NCBI GenBank assembly: GCA_025929805.1
Contig: JAICPP010000076.1
Coordinates: 1 to 13,001, forward strand
DNA: 13,001 nucleotides
Direction: 5' to 3'
Source of the DNA: Gemmatimonadales bacterium
Lineage (GTDB): Bacteria; Gemmatimonadota; Gemmatimonadetes; Gemmatimonadales; GWC2-71-9
The notes under the pieces were generated by a model that worked only from the letters and a program-made list of their open reading frames with translations, searched no databases and was not told the origin of the DNA. Shown one piece after another: positions 6,141 through 12,475 of the stretch; positions within the stretch are counted from its first letter, which is position 1; each line of letters begins with the position of its first letter. The translations under genes were made by a program, and so were the position numbers.

Positions 6141-7748
6141 TTGCGATTTCGACACTTTCTGTCGGTCGTGGTGTTACTTGCCCCATACCCACTGCGGGCT
6201 CAAAGCTCACTGGATACGGTTGCGTCGTCGGTCGATTCTGCTCTGGTGATCCACCGAGTTCAAATCCAGCGCCGTGATATCTTCGACCCTGATGAGCGGA
6301 GCTGGCTAGCGCGGCTCGCCAACAAGCTGCATTTCCGGACTCGTGCTCCAATAATTCGACGGGAAGTGCTCCTTCGCCCCGGTCAGCCCTACGATTCAGC
6401 GCTGGTAGCGGAATCGGAGCGGAACCTGCGAGCTCTCGGCATCTTCCGCCGGGTCCAGATCGACTCGGTGCGAACCGACTCCGGGCTGGTTCTGCGGGTG
6501 CTTACCAAGGATGGATGGAGCACGCAGCTGGATTGGAGGTTCCGGAGTACCGGTGGTGAAGTAGCGTTCACCATCGGGCTGGTGGAAGACAACCTGCTGG
6601 GTACCGCGTCGGCGGCGGCCGTCCGCTACCGGAAAGATCCCGACCGGTCCACCGTGGCGCTGAACTTCAGTCGCCGGCGGCTTTTTGCGAGCACGGTGGG
6701 TTTCGGCGTTGCCTATGAAAACCGATCGGACGGAAGGGTGGCCGCACTCAGCCTCGAGCGGCCCTTCTTTGCGCTCAATTCCCCATGGGCATTCCGGGTC
6801 GGCGGCGACGACCGGGAGGAGCGGGTGCTTCGTTTCCGGGAGGGCTTGGAGCTGCCCAGAGACACGCTGACGCGCAGGTTCAGCATCGTGCGGGGATCCG
6901 CGGCGTGGGCCCTGCGCGGCTCCAGCGCCGGCTATCTACGAGTGGGAGTGGGTGCCCAGGTGCGACGGGATGACACTCTCCGGGTCGGCTCGGCGGCCGC
7001 GTTTCCTCACAGCGTTACCGCCTCCCTGGGGCCCTATCTTGTCTGGAACCGGGCCCGATTTCTCGAAGCCAGAGGCTTCGCGGGATTTGCCCGTGAAGAG
7101 GATGTGGATCTCGGTACGACAGTCCGGATCGGCCTCCAACTCGCACCAAAGCTGTTCGGGTACGACCGGAATGGCATTGGCCCCGAGGTGAGTGGCCGAG
7201 TCGGAGCGCGCTTACCCGGTGGATTCGCGTACTTGGATGCACTGGCAAACGGGCTGTACAGCGGGGCTGGTCTCGACTCCGGAGCCGTGCAATTGGCGGG
7301 GACGGTTGTTCTTCAACCTGCCTCGAAGCACGTAGCGGTGTTCCATTTGCAAGGAGGGTGGCTCAAGGATCCAGTGCCCGGCGAGGAGTTCGACCTGGGT
7401 TTGGGAAGCGGCCCTCGGGCCTTTGGAAGCCACGCGTTTACCGGTGACCGTGCATTCTTCAGTACCGCTGAGTATCGCTATACGGTTGTGGATGATCTCT
7501 GGGGACTGTTAGGCCTTGGTATCGCCGGTTTTGTGGATCATGGAGGGGCCTGGTACGCCGGTTCTCCACGGCGGGTCGGTTGGGATGCCGGAATTGGCCT
7601 TCGACTCGGAGCCAGCCGGTCCACCGATACTCCTGCCCTTCGATTCGATTTGGCACGCCGATTCGCCAATGACGTAGAGAAAGCAGGGTGGGTCATTACG
7701 GTCGGGAAAGGGTTCGTATTCGGTGGCTCTCTCAGGGGTGCCAACTGA
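6141..7748 (+). CDS. Omp85-superfamily (BamA/TamA-like) outer-membrane protein with a single POTRA domain
   Basis: A 535-residue outer-membrane protein. Residues 1-20 are a signal peptide (basic MRFRH, hydrophobic VVVLLA, cleavage after PLRA). One POTRA-like domain spans about 36-125, including IIRREVLLRPGQPYDSALV, ERNLRALGIFRRVQI and VLTKDGWST. It has a long insert (RDIFDPDERSWLARLANKLHF) between its first strand and helix. Residues 130-526 are amphipathic beta strands of a surface-antigen barrel. LGSGPRAFGSHAFTGDRAFF (421-440) followed by STAEYRY corresponds to the loop-6 region, with RAF in place of the usual VRGF/Y. The last strand ends at F526 (VGKGFVF), followed by a nine-residue tail. 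Members insert or translocate other proteins or lipids; the cargo is unknown. The TTG start has GGAG 5 bases upstream. Confidence 0.85.
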   Translation: MRFRHFLSVVVLLAPYPLRAQSSLDTVASSVDSALVIHRVQIQRRDIFDPDERSWLARLANKLHFRTRAPIIRREVLLRPGQPYDSALVAESERNLRALGIFRRVQIDSVRTDSGLVLRVLTKDGWSTQLDWRFRSTGGEVAFTIGLVEDNLLGTASAAAVRYRKDPDRSTVALNFSRRRLFASTVGFGVAYENRSDGRVAALSLERPFFALNSPWAFRVGGDDREERVLRFREGLELPRDTLTRRFSIVRGSAAWALRGSSAGYLRVGVGAQVRRDDTLRVGSAAAFPHSVTASLGPYLVWNRARFLEARGFAGFAREEDVDLGTTVRIGLQLAPKLFGYDRNGIGPEVSGRVGARLPGGFAYLDALANGLYSGAGLDSGAVQLAGTVVLQPASKHVAVFHLQGGWLKDPVPGEEFDLGLGSGPRAFGSHAFTGDRAFFSTAEYRYTVVDDLWGLLGLGIAGFVDHGGAWYAGSPRRVGWDAGIGLRLGASRSTDTPALRFDLARRFANDVEKAGWVITVGKGFVFGGSLRGAN

Positions 7749-7753
7749 GGAGG
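7747..7753 (+). promoter_or_regulatory. Ribosome binding site for the DinB-like gene, overlapping the preceding stop
   Basis: GAGGAGG begins inside the TGA stop of the Omp85-type gene (7746-7748) and lies 5 bases before the in-frame GTG at 7759. This makes 7759 the likely start rather than the upstream in-frame GTG at 7723, and indicates translational coupling. Confidence 0.8.
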
Positions 7754-7758
7754 TCCAA

Positions 7759-8259
7759 GTGGCTCGACGGAAGGAGACCGGTTCCGCCAACCCGCTCGTC
7801 GCCATGCTGCTCGAGATCGTCGATCAGGCCTTCGATCACAAGAGCTGGCATGGGACCACGCTGCGGGGATCACTCCGGGGATTGACACCCGAAGAAGCGC
7901 TCTGGAGGCCAGGCCCGAAACGGCACAACATCTGGGAGCTCACCCTGCACGCGGCGTACTGGAAGTACGTAGTTCGGCGACGGCTGGCGGGAGAAGCCGT
8001 GGGCTCGTTCGAGCGGAAACCGAGCAACTGGCCGGACATCCCCGACCCGGCTAACGGAAGCGCCTGGAAACGAGACGTTGGGTTCCTCGAGAACGAACAT
8101 CGGAAGCTGCGCGAAGTCGTACGTGCCCTGAGCCCTGCCGAGCTGAGCCTTCGTTCACCCCGCGGCGTCTGGACCTACGCCGAGGAAATTCATGGCATAG
8201 CCGCACACGATTTATATCACACCGGGCAGATTCAGCTGATCAAGCGGTTGATGAGGTAG
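7759..8259 (+). CDS. DinB-like four-helix metalloprotein
   Basis: A 166-residue protein of the DinB/YfiT-like superfamily: four helices with a metal site of three histidines. The candidates are H64 (WELTLHAAYW), H150 and H154 (HDLYHTGQIQLIKRL), which is the standard spacing. LRGLTPEEALWRP (39-51) is the usual first-loop block of DinB_2 proteins. The superfamily includes thiol-dependent transferases (bacillithiol, mycothiol) and many members of unknown activity, and no substrate can be assigned here. GTG at 7759 is preferred because of the strong GAGGAGG; starting at 7723 would add 12 residues and overlap the Omp85-type gene. It is separated by 10 bases from that gene, so probably co-transcribed. 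Its 3' end overlaps the convergent small membrane protein gene by 48 bases. Confidence 0.88.
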   Translation: MARRKETGSANPLVAMLLEIVDQAFDHKSWHGTTLRGSLRGLTPEEALWRPGPKRHNIWELTLHAAYWKYVVRRRLAGEAVGSFERKPSNWPDIPDPANGSAWKRDVGFLENEHRKLREVVRALSPAELSLRSPRGVWTYAEEIHGIAAHDLYHTGQIQLIKRLMR

Positions 8260-8397
8260 CGAAACGGAAACCTGTGGGCGGCTGCGCAGATATCTCACCA
8301 GTAGAATCGTCCCAACGATCAGCGCTATGATCAGGAGCAGCAGGGTAAGCACGGTAATTCCACGCCGGCCGTGTCGGGGCGAGTTACTGTACGACAT
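8212..8397 (-). CDS. Small single-pass membrane protein, unknown function
   Basis: A 61-residue predicted protein: basic N-terminus (SPRHGRRG), one strong hydrophobic span at about 14-34 (ITVLTLLLLIIALIVGTILLV, given as positions 14-34), then an RYLRSR basic stop-transfer and a Pro/Leu-rich tail. This charge pattern suggests an inner-membrane anchor. It starts at ATG with GGAGG only 2 bases upstream, a spacing shorter than ideal. An in-frame stop lies a little upstream, so no longer form exists. The last 48 bases overlap the end of the DinB-like gene tail to tail. It is divergent from the PAP2 gene and may share its control region. It is not recognised as a named family and could be a false gene, though the clean transmembrane pattern argues otherwise. 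Confidence 0.55.
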   Translation of the reverse strand: MSYSNSPRHGRRGITVLTLLLLIIALIVGTILLVRYLRSRPQVSVSLPHQPLDQLNLPGVI

Positions 8398-8474
8398 GTC
8401 CTCCGCCTTTGGATGGTCGGCTCATTCTATGCGCCTTCGTTCTGAGAAGCCAGCCATGGCCCTCCATTCCTGCC

Positions 8475-9179
8475 GTGACTGAATCGATTCCTCCCAGCGA
8501 GTCGGGCAGTGGCCGAATAGATTCACCGGGGCTGCTCAGCGCTGAGCTGCTGATCGGTCTGATAGCTGCGGCCGTGGCGCTGCTGGTCTTCTCCTGGCTG
8601 GGCCGCGAGATCGTCGCCGGCCCTACGCCGGCAGCCGACGAATTCCTCCGAAACGCGGTACGCGAGCGTGCCTCACCCGGACTCACCGGGCTGATGATCG
8701 CCGCCAGTCGGTATGGAGGACCTTCCTGGCTGTTTCCCGCCGGCACGGCGCTCGCGATTGCCTTCTTCCTTCGGGGGTGGTCCCGCGGGGGGCTCCTGAT
8801 CCTGGTGACCATGGCAGGAGCCGGACTGCTCAACACGCTGCTCAAGCAGAGCTTTGCGCGGCCGCGTCCGGCTGCGTTCTTCGACTATGCCACACCCCTC
8901 TCGCACAGCTTTCCCAGCGGGCACGCCTTTTTTGCGGCGAGCTTCTTCGGCGGGCTCGCGGTGCTCCTCACCGATCGAATTCAAAGCAGGGCGTTGCAAG
9001 TGGCCGTCTGGGTGGTCGCGCTCGGCCTCATTCTCCTGGTGGGATTCTCCCGGGTCTACCTCGGTGTTCACTACCCGAGCGACGTGCTGGCCGGCTATTC
9101 GGCAGCGGTCGTCTGGGTGGCTGCGGTAGCAGTGGGTGATCGGCTGGTCGTACACCACCGCCGACGGCGGCTCCTTTAA
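8475..9179 (+). CDS. PAP2-family membrane phosphatase (lipid phosphate/undecaprenyl-PP type)
   Basis: A polytopic inner-membrane phosphatase of 234 residues from GTG 8475. The three PAP2 signature blocks are intact: K124-x6-R131-P132 (KQSFARPRP), P147-S-G-H150 (SFPSGHAFF) and S192-R-x5-H199-x3-D203 (SRVYLGVHYPSD), with H199 the expected nucleophile and H150 the acid. Five to six hydrophobic segments are visible, the first near LLIGLIAAAVALLVF. The family removes phosphate from phosphatidic acid, phosphatidylglycerol phosphate, undecaprenyl diphosphate or similar lipids, and the substrate is not readable. The start is uncertain: TTG at 8409 would add 22 residues and neither start has a good Shine-Dalgarno. 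The shorter form leaves a 77-base divergent control region. The stop TAA is immediately followed by the GTG of the lipid kinase, so the two are translationally linked. Confidence 0.9.
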   Translation: MTESIPPSESGSGRIDSPGLLSAELLIGLIAAAVALLVFSWLGREIVAGPTPAADEFLRNAVRERASPGLTGLMIAASRYGGPSWLFPAGTALAIAFFLRGWSRGGLLILVTMAGAGLLNTLLKQSFARPRPAAFFDYATPLSHSFPSGHAFFAASFFGGLAVLLTDRIQSRALQVAVWVVALGLILLVGFSRVYLGVHYPSDVLAGYSAAVVWVAAVAVGDRLVVHHRRRRLL

Positions 9180-10160
9180 GTGGGCTGGATTGCGGCAGTT
9201 CTGAACGACTCCTCAGGGACGGGAGACGGCGCCACGAATGCCCGGCGGCTGGAGGAGATCTTCGCCACCGGCGGGCGCGAGGCTCGGGTCATCGGGGCCA
9301 GGACCGGTGCTCAACTCCGCGACGAGATGGAACGCGCGGTCCAGGAAGGATGTGAGGTCCTTGTCGCCGGGGGTGGCGATGGGACCATCAATACGGCGGC
9401 CTCCGCCCTGGCCGGGCGGGATATTCCCCTGGGGGTGATACCACTCGGCACCTTGAATCACTTTGCCAAAGACCTGGGCATTCCGCTCGAGCTGGAGGAA
9501 GCGGCCAAGGTGGTGCTCGACGGGACCATGTGCCGAGTGGATGTGGGTGAAGTGAACGGTCACCTGTTCCTGAACAACTCCAGTTTGGGAGTTTATCCGG
9601 CAATCGTACGACTCCGGGAGCGTTATCAGGCCGGCGGTTTCGGCAAGTGGATCGCAGCGTTGTGGGCCGGCCTCACGGTGCTGCGGCGCCACCCATTCAT
9701 GGCGGTTCGGATCACTGCGGAGGGTGAGACCAGGATCCGGCAGACGCCGTTCGTCCTGGTGGGGAATAATCAGTACCGTATGACCGGCTTGAACGCCTCG
9801 ACCCGGGAGTCGCTGGTAGGCGGGCAGCTCGCGGTGTATGTGGTGAATGCCGAGCGCCGGACAGGTCTGCTCCGATTGGCCTGGCAGGTTATTCGAAAAG
9901 GTCCGGAAGAGGTGGAGGAGCTCGATCTCCTGACGGTCGAATCCACCATCATCGAGACTCGGCGCCGCCGGCTCCAGGTCGCGCTCGATGGGGAAGTCGT
10001 TCCACTCGAATCACCCCTGGAGTACCGCATCAAGCCGGCTCACTTGCGAGTCTATGTGCCCGCCGCCAGCTCGGCTTGCCATCCTCTCCCTGCCCCGCCA
10101 TCTTCAAACGGCTTGCCGAACAGCCCGCCGGCGAGCTCGCCTCGATCTCCGCCGCTCTGA
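9180..10160 (+). CDS. Diacylglycerol/lipid kinase (YegS/DagK-type), with aberrant C-terminal tail
   Basis: A 326-residue lipid kinase of the DAGK catalytic family, soluble or membrane-peripheral, transferring phosphate from ATP to diacylglycerol or another lipid. Visible parts are N9-D-S-S-G near the N-terminus, the nucleotide loop GGGDGT (64-69) with I-N-T-A, PLGTLNHFAKDLG (88-100), FLNNSSLGVYP (130-140), and LDGE (269-272) in the C-terminal beta sandwich. The normal fold seems to end at about residue 294 (LRVYVP). The following some 32 residues are a Pro/Ser-rich tail (PAPPSSNGLPNSPPASSP) read out of phase through what looks like a decayed phosphoesterase gene. GTG start directly after the PAP2 stop (no gap). 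The pair would allow cycling between phosphorylated and dephosphorylated lipid. Confidence 0.9.
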   Translation: MGWIAAVLNDSSGTGDGATNARRLEEIFATGGREARVIGARTGAQLRDEMERAVQEGCEVLVAGGGDGTINTAASALAGRDIPLGVIPLGTLNHFAKDLGIPLELEEAAKVVLDGTMCRVDVGEVNGHLFLNNSSLGVYPAIVRLRERYQAGGFGKWIAALWAGLTVLRRHPFMAVRITAEGETRIRQTPFVLVGNNQYRMTGLNASTRESLVGGQLAVYVVNAERRTGLLRLAWQVIRKGPEEVEELDLLTVESTIIETRRRRLQVALDGEVVPLESPLEYRIKPAHLRVYVPAASSACHPLPAPPSSNGLPNSPPASSPRSPPL

Positions 10161-10216
10161 GACGGATTTCGCCCGAGATCATTCTCAGCCGGCGGCTCCT
10201 TCATCGGTCCTTCCGC
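10069..10216 (+). pseudogene. Decayed remnant of a calcineurin-like metallophosphoesterase
   Basis: Two reading frames together resemble the first part of a metallophosphoesterase. One frame gives ARLAILS at 10069-10089, matching the usual first strand (RLAILSD-x-H). After a frame change, 10106-10216 gives KRLAEQPAGELASISAALRR, then ISPEIIL, then SRRLLHRSFR. This corresponds to the first helix and second strand ending in S-G-D-L-T-Q-R, but with Gly-Asp replaced by Arg-Arg. The first motif Asp/His and the rest of the protein are missing. It sits where a phosphoesterase gene could follow a lipid kinase, and reading through it gives the kinase its odd tail. The match is by eye and recollection only; chance resemblance in GC-rich DNA is the alternative. 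Confidence 0.4.
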
Positions 10217-10271
10217 TCGTCTTCGGCGTCTTGGTCACCGGATGCCAGGGGAGATGGCCGTCCCCTTAAGC

Positions 10272-10276
10272 GAGGA
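10272..10276 (+). promoter_or_regulatory. Ribosome binding site for the radical SAM gene
   Basis: GAGGA, 6 bases before ATG 10283. It fixes the start at 10283; the same frame stays open upstream to 10076, but that part is the phosphoesterase-like remnant. Confidence 0.7.
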
Positions 10277-10282
10277 CAATTC

Positions 10283-11854
10283 ATGCGCCGGCTCCGCATC
10301 GGCATTCTCGATCTCGTAACCAAGAGTCCCAATCCTTCCCTTTATGGCCGGGTGATGAACGCCAACCTGGCTAGCATAATGCCTCAGGTCGTTGGTGTCT
10401 GGTGTGAGCAGGAGGGTCATCAGGTCCAGGTGGTTTGCTATACCGGCCTGGAAGATCTGCTCGAGGTGTTGCCCGCCGATATCGACCTCGTATTCATCGG
10501 AGCCTTCACTCAGTCGGCCCAGCTCGCCTATGCCCTGAGCAACTTCTTCCGCCAACGCGGCGCGGTGACGGTGCTGGGCGGCCCGCACGCCCGCTGTTAT
10601 CCCGAGGATGCGCGGAAGTACTACGACTACGTTCTCGGGTTTACCGACCGGGCTGCCATCGCAGAGGTGTGCCGGGAGTGTGAGCCCCACCGGCCGCTGG
10701 GGCGGGAGCTGGCGGCCGCCCGGCAGCCATTGGAGCTGCCAACGCTGCAGGAACGGTGGAAGTTCGTGGAGCGGACCCTGGCCAAGGCTCCGACCATCAA
10801 GATCGTGCCAATGATCGGCAGCCTGGGTTGCCCCTACACCTGCAGCTTCTGCATCGACTCGACGGTCGACTATCAGCCGCTCAGCTTTCCCCAGCTGCGG
10901 GACGATTTGAAGTTCCTGGTGACCAAGGTAAAGAAGCCCATCATCGGCTGGCACGATCCCAATTTCGGGGTGCGGTTCGATGATTACATGGAGGCGGTGG
11001 AGGCCTCCGGCACCGTGGGGAGCATCCGGCACATCGCGGAAAGCAGTCTATCGCTCCTCTCCGAAAAGCACTTGCAACGACTCCAGAAGAATGGGTTTCG
11101 GGCGATTCTGCCGGGCATCGAATCATGGTACGATCTGGGGAACAAGTCGAAGACCCGGCGAACCGGTCTGGACAAGGTGAAGCTGGTCTCCGATCACGTG
11201 AACATGATTCTCCGGTACATCCCCTATATCCAGACCAATTTCGTGATGGGCCTCGATGGAGACATGGGGGCTGAGCCATTCGAGCTCACCAAGCGGTTCA
11301 TCGATCTCTCGCCGGGGGCCTTCCCGGCGTATTCACTTCTCTCGGCGTTCGGCCGAGCCGCGCCGATGAACCTCGAGTATCAGCGGGATGGCCGGGTCTT
11401 GCCCTTCCCCTTCCACTTCCTGAACAACAACCATGCAATGAACGTCCGGCCCAAGCATTACTCCTGGCCGGAGTTCTACGATCACCTGATCGACGTGACC
11501 CGGTATTCTTTCTCCTGGCGTGCCATCGCGCGGCGGGTCCCGGCTACCGCCACGGCGATCCCGAAATGGATGAATGTGGTGCGGGCGGTTTCTTCGGAGG
11601 GGTTCGGCCGAATTCGTTACCACCAGACTATCCGGCGGCTGCTCGACAGCGACCGTTCGGTGAGAGACTATTTCGAAGGTGAGACCGATACCTTGCCGCA
11701 GTTCTACGTTCGGCGGATTCGGTCCGAGCTAGGCGCCGCCTACCGCTTCCTGCCCGAGGGGGCCCTTTCCCACGATCCGAACGCCTATCTCCATGCCACT
11801 ACCGAGCCGGCCTTGGGATCCACCGTCCAGCTCGGCCGCCCGCTCGTCCACTAG
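10283..11854 (+). CDS. Cobalamin-binding-domain radical SAM enzyme, uncharacterised
   Basis: A 523-residue cytoplasmic enzyme. Residues 1-130 form a Rossmann-like B12-binding domain (VFIGAFTQSAQLAYALSNF, VTVLGGPHARCYP, YYDYVLGFTD) without the DxHxxG histidine motif, so a base-on lower ligand from the protein is unlikely. The radical SAM domain starts near 172, with the 4Fe-4S ligands C183-x3-C187-x2-C190 (GCPYTCSFC). It continues through GWHDPNFGVRFDDYM, a RAILPGIESWYDLGNKSK block and a TNFVMGLDGD strand. A C-terminal region (about 360-510) is rich in aromatics (FPFHFLNNNHAMNV, SWPEFYDHLID). Such class B enzymes typically methylate or rearrange unreactive carbons; substrate unknown. It follows the lipid genes in the same direction but has its own ribosome binding site. 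It is convergent with the small gene at 11861, 6 bases away. Confidence 0.9.
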   Translation: MRRLRIGILDLVTKSPNPSLYGRVMNANLASIMPQVVGVWCEQEGHQVQVVCYTGLEDLLEVLPADIDLVFIGAFTQSAQLAYALSNFFRQRGAVTVLGGPHARCYPEDARKYYDYVLGFTDRAAIAEVCRECEPHRPLGRELAAARQPLELPTLQERWKFVERTLAKAPTIKIVPMIGSLGCPYTCSFCIDSTVDYQPLSFPQLRDDLKFLVTKVKKPIIGWHDPNFGVRFDDYMEAVEASGTVGSIRHIAESSLSLLSEKHLQRLQKNGFRAILPGIESWYDLGNKSKTRRTGLDKVKLVSDHVNMILRYIPYIQTNFVMGLDGDMGAEPFELTKRFIDLSPGAFPAYSLLSAFGRAAPMNLEYQRDGRVLPFPFHFLNNNHAMNVRPKHYSWPEFYDHLIDVTRYSFSWRAIARRVPATATAIPKWMNVVRAVSSEGFGRIRYHQTIRRLLDSDRSVRDYFEGETDTLPQFYVRRIRSELGAAYRFLPEGALSHDPNAYLHATTEPALGSTVQLGRPLVH

Positions 11855-11860
11855 GTGAGA

Positions 11861-12118
11861 TCACTGGTCGGGCACGCGGTACTGATCGCTGGCCCGGGTG
11901 CGGGCACCGTTTCGGTTCTCGGCCCCGCGTCCGCCACGAAACTCGAAATGCTCCTCTGCCATCAGTCGTTCACCCTGAGGGGTGGCTGCAGTGGCGAGAT
12001 GCCAGAGTAGCAGCTTTTGGCCGATAGTGGTTGCGGGCAGCCAAACATTAGGCTCCAACCCAGGATAGAGGGAGGCAAACTCGGGCCGAAGCCGAGCCTC
12101 GCGGACGTTTCCCTGCAC
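11861..12118 (-). CDS. Small conserved-looking hypothetical protein
   Basis: An 85-residue soluble protein starting at GTG 12118, chosen because AAGGAGGT stands just upstream at ideal spacing. A longer in-frame reading back to 12343 would run antisense through tRNA-Cys and is not credible. Visible features are RLRPEFASLYPGLEPNVWLP (7-26 approx.), then TIGQKLLLWHL, GERLMAEEHFEFRGG and a short hydrophilic tail ending DQYRVPDQ. The LRPEFA-LYPG-LEP-W and EEHFEFRGG blocks resemble small hypothetical proteins that I recall from Gemmatimonadota; no function is known to me. No signal peptide or membrane segment. It is convergent with the radical SAM gene, 6 bases apart, and divergent from tRNA-Cys. 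Confidence 0.72.
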   Translation of the reverse strand: MQGNVREARLRPEFASLYPGLEPNVWLPATTIGQKLLLWHLATAATPQGERLMAEEHFEFRGGRGAENRNGARTRASDQYRVPDQ

Positions 12119-12122
12119 GGAG

Positions 12123-12130
12123 ACCTCCTT
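12123..12130 (-). promoter_or_regulatory. Strong ribosome binding site for the 85-residue protein
   Basis: AAGGAGGT on the minus strand, an almost full anti-16S match, with GGAGG 5 bases before GTG 12118. This is the best Shine-Dalgarno in the window and the main reason for believing the small gene. Confidence 0.8.
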
Positions 12131-12218
12131 TCGTGGCGGCCGTGTTTTGACCGGGGCTGCATTAAGGTCGCCCGATTTACGAAGCCCGCAAGAGCGTAGG
12201 TGAGAGCAGTTTTGGAGC

Positions 12219-12247
12219 TTGAGGAGAGTCAGACAGCGGAATAGTTT
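12219..12247 (+). promoter_or_regulatory. Possible sigma-70-type promoter of tRNA-Cys
   Basis: TTGAGG (12219-12224) and TAGTTT (12242-12247) are separated by 17 bases and lie just upstream of the tRNA start at 12259. The matches to consensus are partial (4/6 and 3/6), so this is tentative. Confidence 0.3.
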
Positions 12248-12258
12248 ACCCACCCAGC

Positions 12259-12330
<72 letters not shown>

Positions 12331-12350
12331 CTGTGAGCCACAATAACTTA

Positions 12351-12371
12351 GGGCCTCCATCCTGGAGGCCC
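12351..12371 (+). terminator. Hairpin terminator after tRNA-Cys
   Basis: A perfect 8-bp GC-rich stem, GGGCCTCC and GGAGGCCC, around the loop ATCCT, 20 bases after the tRNA. The plus side lacks a long T run (CTTCGC follows). In the minus direction the hairpin runs into an AT-rich stretch, so it may also stop transcripts from the convergent Crp/Fnr gene. Confidence 0.65.
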
Positions 12372-12381
12372 TTCGCGCATC

Positions 12382-12403
12382 TGGGAAGGTTTTTGGGAAG
12401 GTT
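12382..12403 (+). repeat. Short direct repeat, TGGGAAGGTT twice
   Basis: Two exact 10-base copies at 12382-12391 and 12394-12403, separated by two T bases, in the gene-free stretch 12331-12475 between tRNA-Cys and the Crp/Fnr gene. No role is evident. Confidence 0.6.
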
Positions 12404-12475
12404 CAGCCGAAAAGGGGCGCAAGAAGCCGAGAAGCTACCGGCATCATCGCTGCAAGTCCATAACCCTTCGGGCGT

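Noticed and set aside
5497..6351. Long open minus-strand frame of 284 codons
   Set aside because: It lies opposite the HAD and Omp85-type genes, which have clear motifs; the frame has no recognisable domain and is a GC-rich shadow.
7723..7758. Upstream GTG start of the DinB-like protein
   Set aside because: It would overlap the Omp85-type gene and has no ribosome binding site, while GTG 7759 has GAGGAGG at 5 bases.
10076..10282. In-frame N-terminal extension of the radical SAM protein
   Set aside because: ATG 10283 has GAGGA upstream and begins at the expected first strand of the B12 domain; the upstream part resembles a phosphoesterase fragment instead.
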